DNA of 64,000 bases. Origin: Ignavibacteria bacterium. Its GTDB lineage: Bacteria > Bacteroidota > Ignavibacteria > Kapaibacteriales > UBA2268. Each line of letters begins with the position of its first letter. Positions within the stretch are counted from its first letter, which is position 1. The notes beneath the pieces were generated by a model. The model was not told the origin of the DNA and did not search any database. It worked only from the letters and a program-made list of their open reading frames with translations. The stretch covers positions 1-64,000 of the forward strand of contig JAERMQ010000001.1 of the NCBI GenBank assembly GCA_016844745.1. Reading direction: 5' to 3'. The translations under genes were made by a program, and so were the position numbers. Below are positions 9,162 through 18,116 of the stretch, one piece after another.

Positions 9162-9271
9162 CTAGTGTAACAATTCATTGAAAAGCTGAGTATTAAAAGA
9201 TGGACTCCACCTGCCAGGTGGAGTCCATCTAACAACCACATAGTCAGCTTTTCAAAGAATAGTTACACTAG
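9162..9271. repeat. MITE-like unit: 28-bp inverted ends around a 33-nt hairpin
   Basis: The ends 9162-9189 and 9244-9271 are inverted repeats matching at 26 of 28 positions (CTAGTGTAAC...). Inside lies a perfect hairpin at 9198-9230 with 15-bp arms AGATGGACTCCACCT and a GCC loop. That hairpin has the same architecture as the four AGATGTCCAACATCT copies elsewhere but different arm sequence. No ORF is inside. Confidence 0.85.
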
Positions 9272-9430
9272 CGTCATATCAAATAAATAATGACAATCAG
9301 ATGATGTCCTACTTTTAATTTCAATATTTTAGTAGTTCAATCATCCCTGATTGATTCGAAAAAGTTTGGTTGACTTTATAATTTAGGTTATTCGAAATAT
9401 ATCTTTAGAGTGGTTCTAAAAATAATATAA

Positions 9431-9503
9431 TATCATTCTGAACTATATTCAGAAGTCACTCCCAGTGAGGTTAATGGATTCTGAATCAAGTTCGGAATGA
9501 CTA
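9431..9503. repeat. Degenerate family A palindrome
   Basis: The left part (TATCATTCTGAAC at 9431) and right part (GGATTCTGAATC ... GGAATGACTA, 9476-9503) resemble family A but with many changes. It lies in the intergenic stretch 9272-9564. The rest of that stretch shows nothing recognisable. Confidence 0.5.
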
Positions 9504-9564
9504 TGTCTTTAACTTTTCAATCACTCTGATTAGCAGGAATGAAGTTTTTAATCTTCATATTAAA

Positions 9565-10509
9565 TCACCATGGCAAATTATTCAAATCAAGATTTCCGCC
9601 TGATAAAATTATTCCAATCTTCTTTTTTGATAATGTATAACGTATTTGCAATGCGGCAGCCAGACTAACTGCAGCCGATGGTTCTACGATAATTTTCATG
9701 CGCTCCCAAATTAATCTCATTGCATAAATTATCTCTTCCTCAGAAACCGTAACAATACAGTCGATATTTTTCCGGAGAATAGGGAATGTCAAGCTACCGA
9801 GTGATGTAAGAAGTCCATCTGCAATGGTTTTGGGATTTATTGAGGGTAAGATTTCTCCTTTCAATAGTGAACGAAAGGCATCATCGGCACCCATAGGCTC
9901 TCCCCCGATAATTTTAGCATTTGGCAGAAGATGTTTGGTTGTAATCGAAGTACCACTGAGAAGCCCACCGCCGCCCACCGGAGCAAATATTGCATCTAAT
10001 TCGCCGGCTTCATTGATTAATTCTAATGCTGCAGTTCCCTGTCCTGCAATAACATCGTATTGATTGTATGGGTGTATAAATACCGCGCCAGTTTCATCAA
10101 CAATTTTGTTTAAAGTGGCTTCTCGTGCTTCAAGTGTTGGTTCGCAGAAAATGATTTTACCTCCATAAGAGCGAACCGCATCGGATTTTGCTTTGGGAGA
10201 GGTATCTGGCATGACGATGTATGATGTGATATTTCTTTTGCCGGCTGCCAAAGCCAACGCCTGGGCAAAATTCCCGGAAGAATGAGTAGCAACACCGTTC
10301 AGTAATTTTTCATCCGGCAGTGAAAATACTGCATTCGAGGCGCCTCGCATCTTGAAAGAGCCTGCCTTCTGGAAATTTTCACATTTGAAATAAAGTTTAG
10401 CGCCTGCTATTTCATTAATGCTTTGACTTGTAAGCACGGGTGTTTGGTGAATGAACGTTCTGATGCGTTCTGCTGCTGATTTTACATCAATGAATTCAGG
10501 AAGTTTCAT
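9565..10509 (-). CDS. Threonine dehydratase / serine racemase-like PLP enzyme
   Basis: A 314-aa fold-type II PLP enzyme that deaminates threonine or serine (or racemises serine) in the cytoplasm. The Schiff-base lysine is K53 in AGSFKMRG, the substrate loop is SSGNFAQALA, and the phosphate-binding loop is GGGGLLSG. The C-terminal SGGNLDL matches the family. There is no C-terminal ACT regulatory domain, so it resembles the catabolic or serine-racemase type rather than full-length IlvA. It is divergent from the YbbR-like gene across an 88-bp gap. The choice between dehydratase and racemase cannot be made here. Confidence 0.88.
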   Translation of the reverse strand: MKLPEFIDVKSAAERIRTFIHQTPVLTSQSINEIAGAKLYFKCENFQKAGSFKMRGASNAVFSLPDEKLLNGVATHSSGNFAQALALAAGKRNITSYIVMPDTSPKAKSDAVRSYGGKIIFCEPTLEAREATLNKIVDETGAVFIHPYNQYDVIAGQGTAALELINEAGELDAIFAPVGGGGLLSGTSITTKHLLPNAKIIGGEPMGADDAFRSLLKGEILPSINPKTIADGLLTSLGSLTFPILRKNIDCIVTVSEEEIIYAMRLIWERMKIIVEPSAAVSLAAALQIRYTLSKKKIGIILSGGNLDLNNLPW

Positions 10510-10597
10510 AAAATCTTAAAAAAAATATTAGTTTATACAATAAAAGACTGCTATTATTCGATTTATAAATAATAATCGGCAAAATTAATTGATTGGT

Positions 10598-11578
10598 ATG
10601 AAAAAAGAAAAAACATTAGTTAAAATAAAAAAATTACTTAAATCGAAATCATTCATCGGTTCGATTATTTTTGCAATATCGCTATGGGCTTATGCAGGTT
10701 TAAACGGCAGATATGTTACTTTTGTATCGGTTCCATTTAAAATTTCCCTGCCTAATAATAAAGCGATTGAAATTATACCACCGGAAAAAATTTCAGTCAA
10801 AGTACGCGGTACGGGTTGGGACTTGTTCAATCTGATAGTCCTGAATACATCGGCAGTTTGCACAATTGACCTAACAAAAAATCCATTGATGGCAAATGAA
10901 TATAATATTGATAGAAATCAAATTTTAAAAGGTATACAGGGATTCAATAACGTAGAACCAATCGATGTTATTCCGGAATCCGTCAGTTTAAAAACCGGAA
11001 ATGTCATTTTTAAGAAACTACCAATTATTGCTAATATATCAGTCAAACCAAGGGATGGTTTTATTCAGGTTGGGCAAGTAAAGCTGGAGCCTGATTCCAT
11101 TTTAATTCGTGGAAATGAAAAGCTTCTTCAAACCATAAAAAGCTGGAAATCCGAATATCTTGAATTGTCTGATATTAATTCATCACAAAATCTTTTAATC
11201 GGTATTTCGGACAGCCTGAGCGGTATTGTAACGGTTAATCCTGCTAAAATTTCATTTTCAGTTGAAATTCAACAAATTGCCGAAACAGTTGTGAACGATG
11301 TTGAAATAAAAATGATTGGCGGACCAAAACTGAAGAATCATATCTTAAGTCCAAAATATATTAGAGTGACAGTTCGAGGGGGTGCAGCGCAAATAGCTGA
11401 TTTCTCCCCGGAGACAATCAATGCATATATCCGGTACAATCAATTAATTGATGACACAACAGGAATATTGATACCTGTAATAACTTCACCAAAAGATATT
11501 ACTATTCTTAGCATTGAGCCGCCATACATCTATCATTTCAAAGAATTACCGGGAAATAAATTGGCAAACCTGAAATAG
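10598..11578 (+). CDS. YbbR-domain membrane-anchored protein (CdaR-like)
   Basis: A 326-aa protein from the ATG at 10598. A TTG three codons earlier is possible, and neither has a clear Shine-Dalgarno motif. One N-terminal membrane segment (FIGSIIFAISLWAYAGL) is followed by YbbR-like beta repeats such as PDSILIRGNEKLL and PKYIRVTVRGG. In Firmicutes YbbR proteins (CdaR) regulate the diadenylate cyclase CdaA, usually from an adjacent gene. No cyclase gene lies beside this one, so a link to c-di-AMP is only family-based inference. Confidence 0.8.
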   Translation: MKKEKTLVKIKKLLKSKSFIGSIIFAISLWAYAGLNGRYVTFVSVPFKISLPNNKAIEIIPPEKISVKVRGTGWDLFNLIVLNTSAVCTIDLTKNPLMANEYNIDRNQILKGIQGFNNVEPIDVIPESVSLKTGNVIFKKLPIIANISVKPRDGFIQVGQVKLEPDSILIRGNEKLLQTIKSWKSEYLELSDINSSQNLLIGISDSLSGIVTVNPAKISFSVEIQQIAETVVNDVEIKMIGGPKLKNHILSPKYIRVTVRGGAAQIADFSPETINAYIRYNQLIDDTTGILIPVITSPKDITILSIEPPYIYHFKELPGNKLANLK

Positions 11579-11610
11579 ATTTTTACTTTTTACCACCCCT
11601 GATAGGAATT

Positions 11611-11730
11611 GTCTCAAAAGTTAATAAAATGGAAGAATGTCATTCTGAACAAAGTGAAGAATCCAGTTCCAATGGGGATTATAGATTCTTCACTTCGCTT
11701 ACGAATGACTTTCTTCTTGACTTTTGAGAC
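11611..11730. repeat. Family A palindrome, copy 3, with 11-bp terminal inverted repeats
   Basis: The ends GTCTCAAAAGT (11611-11621) and ACTTTTGAGAC (11720-11730) are perfect inverted repeats enclosing the family A core arms (about 11635-11666 and 11682-11713). The unit is 120 bp, non-coding and MITE-like. It fills most of the gap between the YbbR-like gene and aspS. Confidence 0.8.
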
Positions 11731-11828
11731 TCCTCGTAAAGATTTGCAATTAATTTTAAAGTTATTATTGTAATATTTAAAGTTAATTTTGTAGTCTTAT
11801 TTTAAATTAAATTTGGAATTAAATATTT

Positions 11829-13604
11829 ATGGCATTATTTCAGAAGAGAACACATAATTGCGGCAGCCTGCGTACGGAAGATTCAGGGGAAAAAGTAATA
11901 TTAAATGGTTGGGTAGCAACAGTACGGGATTTGGGTGGTTTGTTTTTTATTGACCTTCGCGACAGATATGGCATCACTCAGTTATTCATTCATCCCGAAG
12001 ATAGCCCTGCTCTTGTCGAACGGGCACGTCAGCTTAAAAGTGAATTCGTTATTTGGGCATCAGGAACCGTGTGTATGCGTGAAAACCCAAATCCTAAAAT
12101 CCCTACGGGATTAATTGAAATTCTTTTAGAAGATTTTGATATAATCAACCGTAGCGAGCTCCCGCCATTCGAGATAATAAATGATATTACTACCGCTGAG
12201 GATTTGCGTTTAAAATATCGCTATCTGGATTTGCGCCGCCCGGATTTGCAGAAGAATTTCATAATGCGCAATCTTGTTTATCAGGTTACTCATAATTATT
12301 TTGCCGAAAATGATTTCCTTGAAATTGAAACTCCGGTAATGATGAAATCCACACCGGAAGGCGCCCGCGATTTCCTCGTACCAAGCCGTATAAACAAGGG
12401 CAGGTTCTATGCTTTGCCGCAATCGCCACAGATTTTCAAACAAATATTGATGGTCGCGGGATTCGACCGGTATATGCAAATCGTAAAATGCTTCCGCGAT
12501 GAGGATTTGCGCAGTGACCGGCAATTTGAATTTACACAGATTGATATTGAAATGTCATTCATCGAGCGTGAAGATATTTTCTCGCTTATCGAAGGCTTCT
12601 TCGTTAGATTATGGAAAGAAACATTAGGTATCGAAGTAGAAGCGCCGTTCCTGCAAATGAGTTATAATGAAGCTATGACCCGCTATGGCAGCGATAAACC
12701 GGACTTGCGTTTTGGATTAGAAATAAATACAATAACTGATTTAGTCTCGAATTCCGAATTCAAAGTATTTTCGGACATCGTGCAAAGCAAAGGAGAAGTA
12801 GCTCTCATCAATGCTAAAGGATGTGCCGGCTACTCACGTAAGCAATTAGACGAGCTTACCGAGTTTGCAAAAAAATATGGCGCAAAGGGACTTGCTTGGA
12901 TTAAATTTTCCGGTGGGGTGGTTAATTCGCCGATTTCAAAGTTTTTATCCGAATCAGAAATTGAAAAAATTATGAAAGCTGCCGGTTGCGAAGAAGGCGA
13001 TTTGCTACTTATATCATCGGATACATGGCATCGCTGCTATACTATTCTGGGGGCAGTGAGGCTCGAAATTGCCCGAAGGACCGGAATTTTGGAGCAAGTG
13101 AAAAATCAATATTCATTTCTTTGGGTAACTGATTTTCCTTTACTGGAATATGATGCAGAAAGCGGTCGTTTTATTGCAATGCACCATCCATTTACTAGTC
13201 CTGTTGATGAGGATATTCCTCTTATGGATACAGCTCCTGAAAAGGTTCGCGCCAAGGCTTATGATATTGTTTTGAACGGCTCGGAAGTTGGTGGAGGCAG
13301 CATCAGAATTCATCGAGGCGACATCCAGAAAAGGATGTTTGAACTGTTAGGATTTACGCCGGAAGATGCCGATGCTAAATTCGGATTTCTCTTAGATGCT
13401 TTGAAATACGGAGCGCCGCCGCATGGAGGCATAGCGCTTGGCTTGGATAGGATTACGATGCTTCTTCTCGGCACTGATAATATCCGTGATGTAATTGCGT
13501 TCCCAAAGACTACGAGCGGTTTGTCGCTGATGGACGGCTCGCCGTCTTATGTTGATGAGGCTCAATTGAAAGAATTGGGAATTGGTATAATTAAGAATGA
13601 GTGA
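11829..13604 (+). CDS. aspS: Aspartyl-tRNA synthetase
   Basis: A 591-aa class IIb aminoacyl-tRNA synthetase of the bacterial type, charging tRNA-Asp. The N-terminal OB fold (~1-110) binds the anticodon. Motif 2 is visible as FRDEDLRSDRQFEFTQID and motif 3 as GIALGLDRITMLLLG. The GAD insertion (~290-420) that marks bacterial AspRS is present, and the length is typical. Whether it also charges tRNA-Asn cannot be judged without knowing if GatCAB is encoded. It stands alone after a palindromic repeat. Confidence 0.97.
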   Translation: MALFQKRTHNCGSLRTEDSGEKVILNGWVATVRDLGGLFFIDLRDRYGITQLFIHPEDSPALVERARQLKSEFVIWASGTVCMRENPNPKIPTGLIEILLEDFDIINRSELPPFEIINDITTAEDLRLKYRYLDLRRPDLQKNFIMRNLVYQVTHNYFAENDFLEIETPVMMKSTPEGARDFLVPSRINKGRFYALPQSPQIFKQILMVAGFDRYMQIVKCFRDEDLRSDRQFEFTQIDIEMSFIEREDIFSLIEGFFVRLWKETLGIEVEAPFLQMSYNEAMTRYGSDKPDLRFGLEINTITDLVSNSEFKVFSDIVQSKGEVALINAKGCAGYSRKQLDELTEFAKKYGAKGLAWIKFSGGVVNSPISKFLSESEIEKIMKAAGCEEGDLLLISSDTWHRCYTILGAVRLEIARRTGILEQVKNQYSFLWVTDFPLLEYDAESGRFIAMHHPFTSPVDEDIPLMDTAPEKVRAKAYDIVLNGSEVGGGSIRIHRGDIQKRMFELLGFTPEDADAKFGFLLDALKYGAPPHGGIALGLDRITMLLLGTDNIRDVIAFPKTTSGLSLMDGSPSYVDEAQLKELGIGIIKNE

Positions 13605-13808
13605 GGAATTGATATTATGTAAGGAATTTTTTAGTATTTGATGATTCTTATTCTAACGAAGTGATTGAATTTTCAATTTTGCACTTTTTAAACAATATCA
13701 AATGAAAAAGTATAAAAATTTAAAAATAAATTAAAAAATTGATTGTAAATTAGAAATTGTTAAATTGAAAATTATCTTTTCAAAAAAACTAATAGTTTAT
13801 AGATAAAC

Positions 13809-14018
13809 ATGAAACCCTTATTAAACCATTTTAAATATTTGCTGCACTTATTATTTCAAAGAAAAAAATTATTATTGGCAACTTGTTCTTTAGGAATAAT
13901 TTACTCAACTGATATTGGCACTACTTGGAATAAGATGGATACTTCGGGATTGTTTCATTCCAGATTTTCACTATTAACAGTTGACCCCAAAAAATTAGAA
14001 CATGAAGGTGTTTTTTAA
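13809..14018 (+). pseudogene. Remnant of a BNR/Ycf48-like repeat protein
   Basis: A 69-codon frame contains LLLATCSLGIIYSTDIGTTW and then FSLLTVDPKK. This pattern is typical of BNR-type repeat proteins that read 'stimulus bar on time' as YSTDxGTTWN. The frame is far shorter than any intact member, has no signal peptide, and stops soon after a degenerate segment. The flanks are AT-rich with no continuation in other frames that I can see. I read it as a decayed gene fragment. It could also be a chance ORF. Confidence 0.4.
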
Positions 14019-14083
14019 TTATCGGTTATCAGAAAATAATTGAAAACCAGTTTCGTCAAAATTCTTTTAAATTGGAGTAAATA

Positions 14084-14299
14084 ATGCATTTCAATGTAGT
14101 TTTGGAAAATGCCGAAGAAGGCGGTTACAATGTAATAGTGCCAGCACTCAATGGTTGCTTTACTCAGGGTGATACCGAAGAGGAGGCTCTTATCAATGCA
14201 AAAGAAGCTATAATATGTTATCTTGAGGGGCTTGAAAAGCTGAATCGGTTGTATTCCAAACCTGGTTCTAAAATCGTTGAGTTGGAATTTGCAGTATGA
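14084..14299 (+). CDS. hicB: HicB-like antitoxin (short form)
   Basis: A 71-aa protein with the HicB partial RNase H fold: [40 protein letters not shown]. HicB neutralises the HicA mRNA interferase. This is the short form without the C-terminal DNA-binding domain. A GGAG motif precedes the start at suitable spacing. The stop overlaps the HicA start by 4 nt. The order is antitoxin first, the reverse of the E. coli hicAB order but common in other lineages. Confidence 0.9.
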   Translation: MHFNVVLENAEEGGYNVIVPALNGCFTQGDTEEEALINAKEAIICYLEGLEKLNRLYSKPGSKIVELEFAV

Positions 14300-14511
14300 G
14301 TAAAACATTTTCGGGCAAAGAATTAATTAAAGCCCTTAAACGGAAAGGGTATATAGTTGACCATCAACGGGGAAGCCATATATTTCTTCATAATGATGAA
14401 AAAAATCTATCGGTATTGGTTCCTAATCATAAAGAAATTAAAAAAGGCACTTTGCATAATATCCTAAAGACTGTAAATTTAACTGTCGACGAGATTAAGG
14501 AAAATATTTAG
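14296..14511 (+). CDS. hicA: HicA-like mRNA interferase toxin
   Basis: A 71-aa double-stranded RNA-binding-fold toxin. It shows [14 protein letters not shown], then the catalytic histidine H28 in RGSHIFL, and [16 protein letters not shown]. HicA cleaves mRNA and is blocked by HicB, encoded immediately upstream with a 4-nt ATGA overlap. All key residues are present, so the module looks intact. Confidence 0.93.
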   Translation: MSKTFSGKELIKALKRKGYIVDHQRGSHIFLHNDEKNLSVLVPNHKEIKKGTLHNILKTVNLTVDEIKENI

Positions 14512-14562
14512 GGTTTTTATGTCGGTTTAATACATTCATAAGTTTTTTTTAGTAATAAATAA

Positions 14563-14595
14563 AGATGTCCAACATCTGCCAGATGTTGGACATCA
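14563..14595 (-). terminator. 33-nt GCC-loop hairpin, copy B1
   Basis: The arm AGATGTCCAACATCT (14563-14577), loop GCC and complementary arm (14581-14595, last base unpaired) lie 23 bp past the stop of the minus-strand TonB receptor gene. On the minus strand a T-rich tail follows. The same sequence recurs at 41972, 49296 and 50431, so this is probably a dispersed terminator-like cassette. Confidence 0.8.
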
Positions 14596-14617
14596 ATTCT
14601 TAATAAAAGTGCGTTTC

Positions 14618-17005
14618 TTAAAACTCAATCTTAAATCCGCCGACAAAGAAGAATCCTAATTGATTTACTGCTTCTACTTCATTTTTTCTTGTAGAATATT
14701 GATGCAAAAGAATATTCTTCTGATTCAACATATTCTCTGCCGAAACGTAACTTGTAATTGCAAAAGATTTAAAATTATTCCTGAAATCAATTCTTATATC
14801 GAAACGTCCATAATCGGGATTCCGCAATGTGAATGCTTCTTTATCTAAATAATAGGTTCTATTTTCTTCGTATGACCTATCAATATCAACAGGAGTATAA
14901 GGCGAGCCGCCTGCAGTAGTGTATTTCCCTGAAAATTCAATCATAAAAGCCGGCGATATTACCCATTCGTAACCTGCAAGAAGATTCAAAATAAAAATAT
15001 TATCGAATGCGCCGAATCGCCAGATATCATCGGAACCTTTGTATTGCTGGCGTACATAAGAGCCTGTTGCAGTTATGTAATATCCATTTGCAAAATTCTT
15101 AATAAATGATGCCTCGAAGCCGTAGGTGCGACCTACACCAGTACTTTTCATATAACCTTTCTGATCAACCGAACCGAAACTTGCTCCGGAATTGATGAAT
15201 GACCATGAACTCAGTTTATTAGATTCTACCGGAATTTGAGACAAATCTTTGTAATAGCCTTCTACCTTGAACATAGCATCTTCGGCAAGCTGATAAGCAT
15301 AACCAACGATATAATGAATAGACTTCATGAAATCAAGGTTTTTATCGTGTATATCATTCGAATCCTTGTTGTCGAAGTGAAGTACGAGAGGTAAAGACTG
15401 GCTGTGGATGCCGAATCCCGCATTGAATGATTGAGATGTAGCAAGTTTATAAGATAATGATAATCTCGGTTCAATTGCCATTTTTTTGTTCACACCAAAG
15501 TATTGAGTATGGAAGCCAACATTCGAAGTTAAGTCTTCGGAAATTCTCCAATTCCAATTTACAAAACCCAGTATTTGTCCGGCATTTCCTTCATTTACAA
15601 TGCTCCATGCTTTTATATCACCGCTTCCAACAGTCAATCTTCTATTATTCAAATCAAAGAAATTCCATCTGGTTTCGATTCCAGCCGATAAAAAATTCCA
15701 TGAATCGTAGGAATAATTCAGGTTATACTTTAATGTATAGTAGCCTTCTACCGAGTTTCCACTGAACCAAGGGGAGAGATTATCTACTTTATCATTCACA
15801 ATTGTATGTATTGAATCTATATCTGTAAAATATTTGGTATAAACTGCGCCGGCTAATAGATTTGAGTACATCTTTTCAGAAAATAAATGCTTCCAATTCA
15901 ATCCAACGCTATATAAAGTGCTTCCATTTTTAATATTGAAATCTCCTGTTCGTACAGTATCTTGCGCAGCCTGGTCAATAAAAATACTGCTTGTACCGAG
16001 TAATGCAGTAAATGCTAATCTGTTGGTTTCATCAAGATTGAAGTCGGATTTAATCATGCAATCCTGATATCGGGGAATACCTGCAAATCCAAATTTGAAT
16101 CCCATTTTATCCATTAAATCCAAAAATGAATATCTATAATCGATGATAAATGAGCCATGGTCTAATGGTATGGGTCCTTCTGCGCCCAATTCAAAACCAT
16201 TAAAGCCGAATTGACCGAGGAACTCATATTTTTCCTGATTGCCTTTTTTCGTATGCAAATCGAACACCCCGCTTAGCTTGTTGCCGTATTCTGCAGGGAA
16301 TGCACCTGTAATGAAATCACTGAAGTCGAGCAGATTACTGTTTAATGCGCTGACGGGTCCACCCGTTGCACCCTGAGTAGCAAAGTGATTTGGATTTGGT
16401 ATATCCAATCCGTCAATACGCCAGAGCAATTCTGTAGGCGAACCTCCTCGGATAATTATATCATTTCGCAAATCATTTGCTCCGAGAACACCGGCAAAAT
16501 TCTGTGCCATACGGGCAGGGTCCATGCGGCTTCCGGCAAATCTCTGCACATCGTCAGTTGAAAAGATTGCCGAACTGACAAGTGCTGTTTCATTGATTGG
16601 ATTGAACTTGTTTTTCTCTGCAGTAACTAATACAGAATCAAGTTTAACGTAGGATTCATCTAATTGTACGAATATTTGAAGTTCTTTACCGGATGTCACG
16701 ACAATGGATGCGTTAAAAGACTCGTAACCTATTGAAGTTGCCTTGAAAGTGTATCTTCCTGCAGGAACATTTGGAATCTTAAACGAGCCGTCCTTTTTAG
16801 TGAATGTTCCAAATTTCGTATCAGCTAAGAAGAGGCGTACGCCAGACAAAGGCTGCTGTGTCTTGTAATTAAGCACTTCGCCCTTGATGGATTGAGTAGG
16901 CACATTCTTGTCGGTTTGTGCAAAAGTCTTATTATTTGTAATATTGATAAAAACAAATAATATTAGACAAAAAATTAGTGATTTAGAATAACGATGTGAA
17001 AACAT
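14618..17005 (-). CDS. TonB-dependent outer-membrane receptor
   Basis: A 795-aa outer-membrane transporter. A signal peptide (~1-29, ending TFAQ) precedes a carboxypeptidase-regulatory-like beta-sandwich (~37-115: IKGEVLNYKTQQPLSGVRLF ... GSFKIPNVPAGRYTF). A plug domain follows (~125-260, with NDIIIRGGSPTELLWRIDGL), then a long beta-barrel ending in a terminal aromatic residue (GGFKIEF). Such proteins import scarce substrates using TonB energy. The substrate is not evident and no SusD partner is adjacent. The start follows the TetR gene, so the receptor is probably in the same transcript and under TetR control. Confidence 0.92.
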   Translation of the reverse strand: MFSHRYSKSLIFCLILFVFINITNNKTFAQTDKNVPTQSIKGEVLNYKTQQPLSGVRLFLADTKFGTFTKKDGSFKIPNVPAGRYTFKATSIGYESFNASIVVTSGKELQIFVQLDESYVKLDSVLVTAEKNKFNPINETALVSSAIFSTDDVQRFAGSRMDPARMAQNFAGVLGANDLRNDIIIRGGSPTELLWRIDGLDIPNPNHFATQGATGGPVSALNSNLLDFSDFITGAFPAEYGNKLSGVFDLHTKKGNQEKYEFLGQFGFNGFELGAEGPIPLDHGSFIIDYRYSFLDLMDKMGFKFGFAGIPRYQDCMIKSDFNLDETNRLAFTALLGTSSIFIDQAAQDTVRTGDFNIKNGSTLYSVGLNWKHLFSEKMYSNLLAGAVYTKYFTDIDSIHTIVNDKVDNLSPWFSGNSVEGYYTLKYNLNYSYDSWNFLSAGIETRWNFFDLNNRRLTVGSGDIKAWSIVNEGNAGQILGFVNWNWRISEDLTSNVGFHTQYFGVNKKMAIEPRLSLSYKLATSQSFNAGFGIHSQSLPLVLHFDNKDSNDIHDKNLDFMKSIHYIVGYAYQLAEDAMFKVEGYYKDLSQIPVESNKLSSWSFINSGASFGSVDQKGYMKSTGVGRTYGFEASFIKNFANGYYITATGSYVRQQYKGSDDIWRFGAFDNIFILNLLAGYEWVISPAFMIEFSGKYTTAGGSPYTPVDIDRSYEENRTYYLDKEAFTLRNPDYGRFDIRIDFRNNFKSFAITSYVSAENMLNQKNILLHQYSTRKNEVEAVNQLGFFFVGGFKIEF

Positions 17006-17009
17006 GATT

Positions 17010-17687
17010 TTACCTTTTTATTTTAGAATAATAATTTATTAAACCTTGCCAGAATATCGAAAGTTGAGATTTATAAAATTGTCCGATTAGATGCGGAGCA
17101 TACCTACTGAAAAGCAGTGGAATACCAAAGAAAATTGAGAGTAAACCTGTCATAGCAGCCTGAATATCTACTTTTTTGGGTAGTTCACCGGATTTAATAG
17201 CATCATTTAATTTTTCCAGAAACATTTTATCAAAGGGAAGGGAAGAGATGTTCTCAATTTCTTCAAGTTCCGGAAATGCAAGATAACGCTCTTCATTGGG
17301 TAGCTCTTTAAATTCTAATGGAGATTCGGTTAGAGCCATAAATGAAATTATTTCATTCATTATTCTGGAATTTGCTTTCATTTTTTCAGCAGTTCGGATG
17401 AAAACTGATTCGATTTTTTTCAATGAAGATTTTCTTTTGTCCGAATGTTCTTCATACCACGACATATCAAGTGTCCAAAGCTGAATGTAATATACAAGCA
17501 GGTCGCTTTTTTTGGAGAAATAATTGAAAAAAGTTGCATCGGAAATCTGAACTTCATTGCAAAGTTCCTTTACGGTAATTTCCGAAAATGGTTTTTCTAA
17601 TATTTTTGATTCAGCAATTTTCATGAGAGCTAATTTTGTTTGCGCATGTTTTCTTTCTCTAAGCGGTATTTCGTTTAATCTTTTCAT
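17010..17687 (-). CDS. TetR-family transcriptional regulator
   Basis: A 225-aa protein from the ATG at 17687. A TTG four codons upstream is an alternative. The N-terminal HTH covers ~20-65: ITVKELCNEVQISDATFFNYFSKKSDLLVYY is the classic TetR recognition region. The C-terminal ~150 residues form the ligand-binding helices. The stop lies 4 bp before the TonB receptor start, so it likely regulates its own operon with that receptor. The ligand is unknown. Confidence 0.9.
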   Translation of the reverse strand: MKRLNEIPLRERKHAQTKLALMKIAESKILEKPFSEITVKELCNEVQISDATFFNYFSKKSDLLVYYIQLWTLDMSWYEEHSDKRKSSLKKIESVFIRTAEKMKANSRIMNEIISFMALTESPLEFKELPNEERYLAFPELEEIENISSLPFDKMFLEKLNDAIKSGELPKKVDIQAAMTGLLSIFFGIPLLFSRYAPHLIGQFYKSQLSIFWQGLINYYSKIKR

Positions 17688-17920
17688 CACTTTTTCCAAT
17701 ATTGTTTTTAAATACTCACAAAATTACAAAATATAAATATTAATGTCAAGTAAAATATTATATTAAGCTCTAAATTTATATCTCAATCAATAATTAGACA
17801 ACGCAATAAAATACGAGTAGAATAAAAAAAAGTTACAAAAACTTTGAAATATTGTAAAATCGTGTTGTTTACGGATTTTTATTTTTATACCAAACCATAA
17901 ATAAGATTAGTATAAAAGTT

Positions 17921-18045
17921 GTCTCTTAAGACAATAAAATGTAAAAATGTCATTAGTAAGCGAAGTGAAGAATCCAGTTTGTCATTTGCACTGGATTCTT
18001 CACTTCGCTTACTAATGACATTCTTCTTGACTTTTTTGAGAGCCT
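17921..18045. repeat. Family A palindrome, copy 4
   Basis: Perfect 32-bp arms (17946-17977 with 17991-18022) are enclosed by weaker outer inverted ends (GTCTCTTAAG at the left, CTTTTTTGAGAGCC at the right). It lies in the gap 17688-18116. The rest of that gap is AT-rich and shows no gene. Confidence 0.85.
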
Positions 18046-18116
18046 CAAAATAGTAATTCAGGGGATTCCTATATTCGCAAGAATGAAATTCTAAAAAATT
18101 GTCTTTAAATATAAAT

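Noticed and set aside
12210..12524. Minus-strand frame inside aspS, and similar frames inside the giant genes
   Set aside because: Shadows of strongly conserved coding sequence on the other strand.
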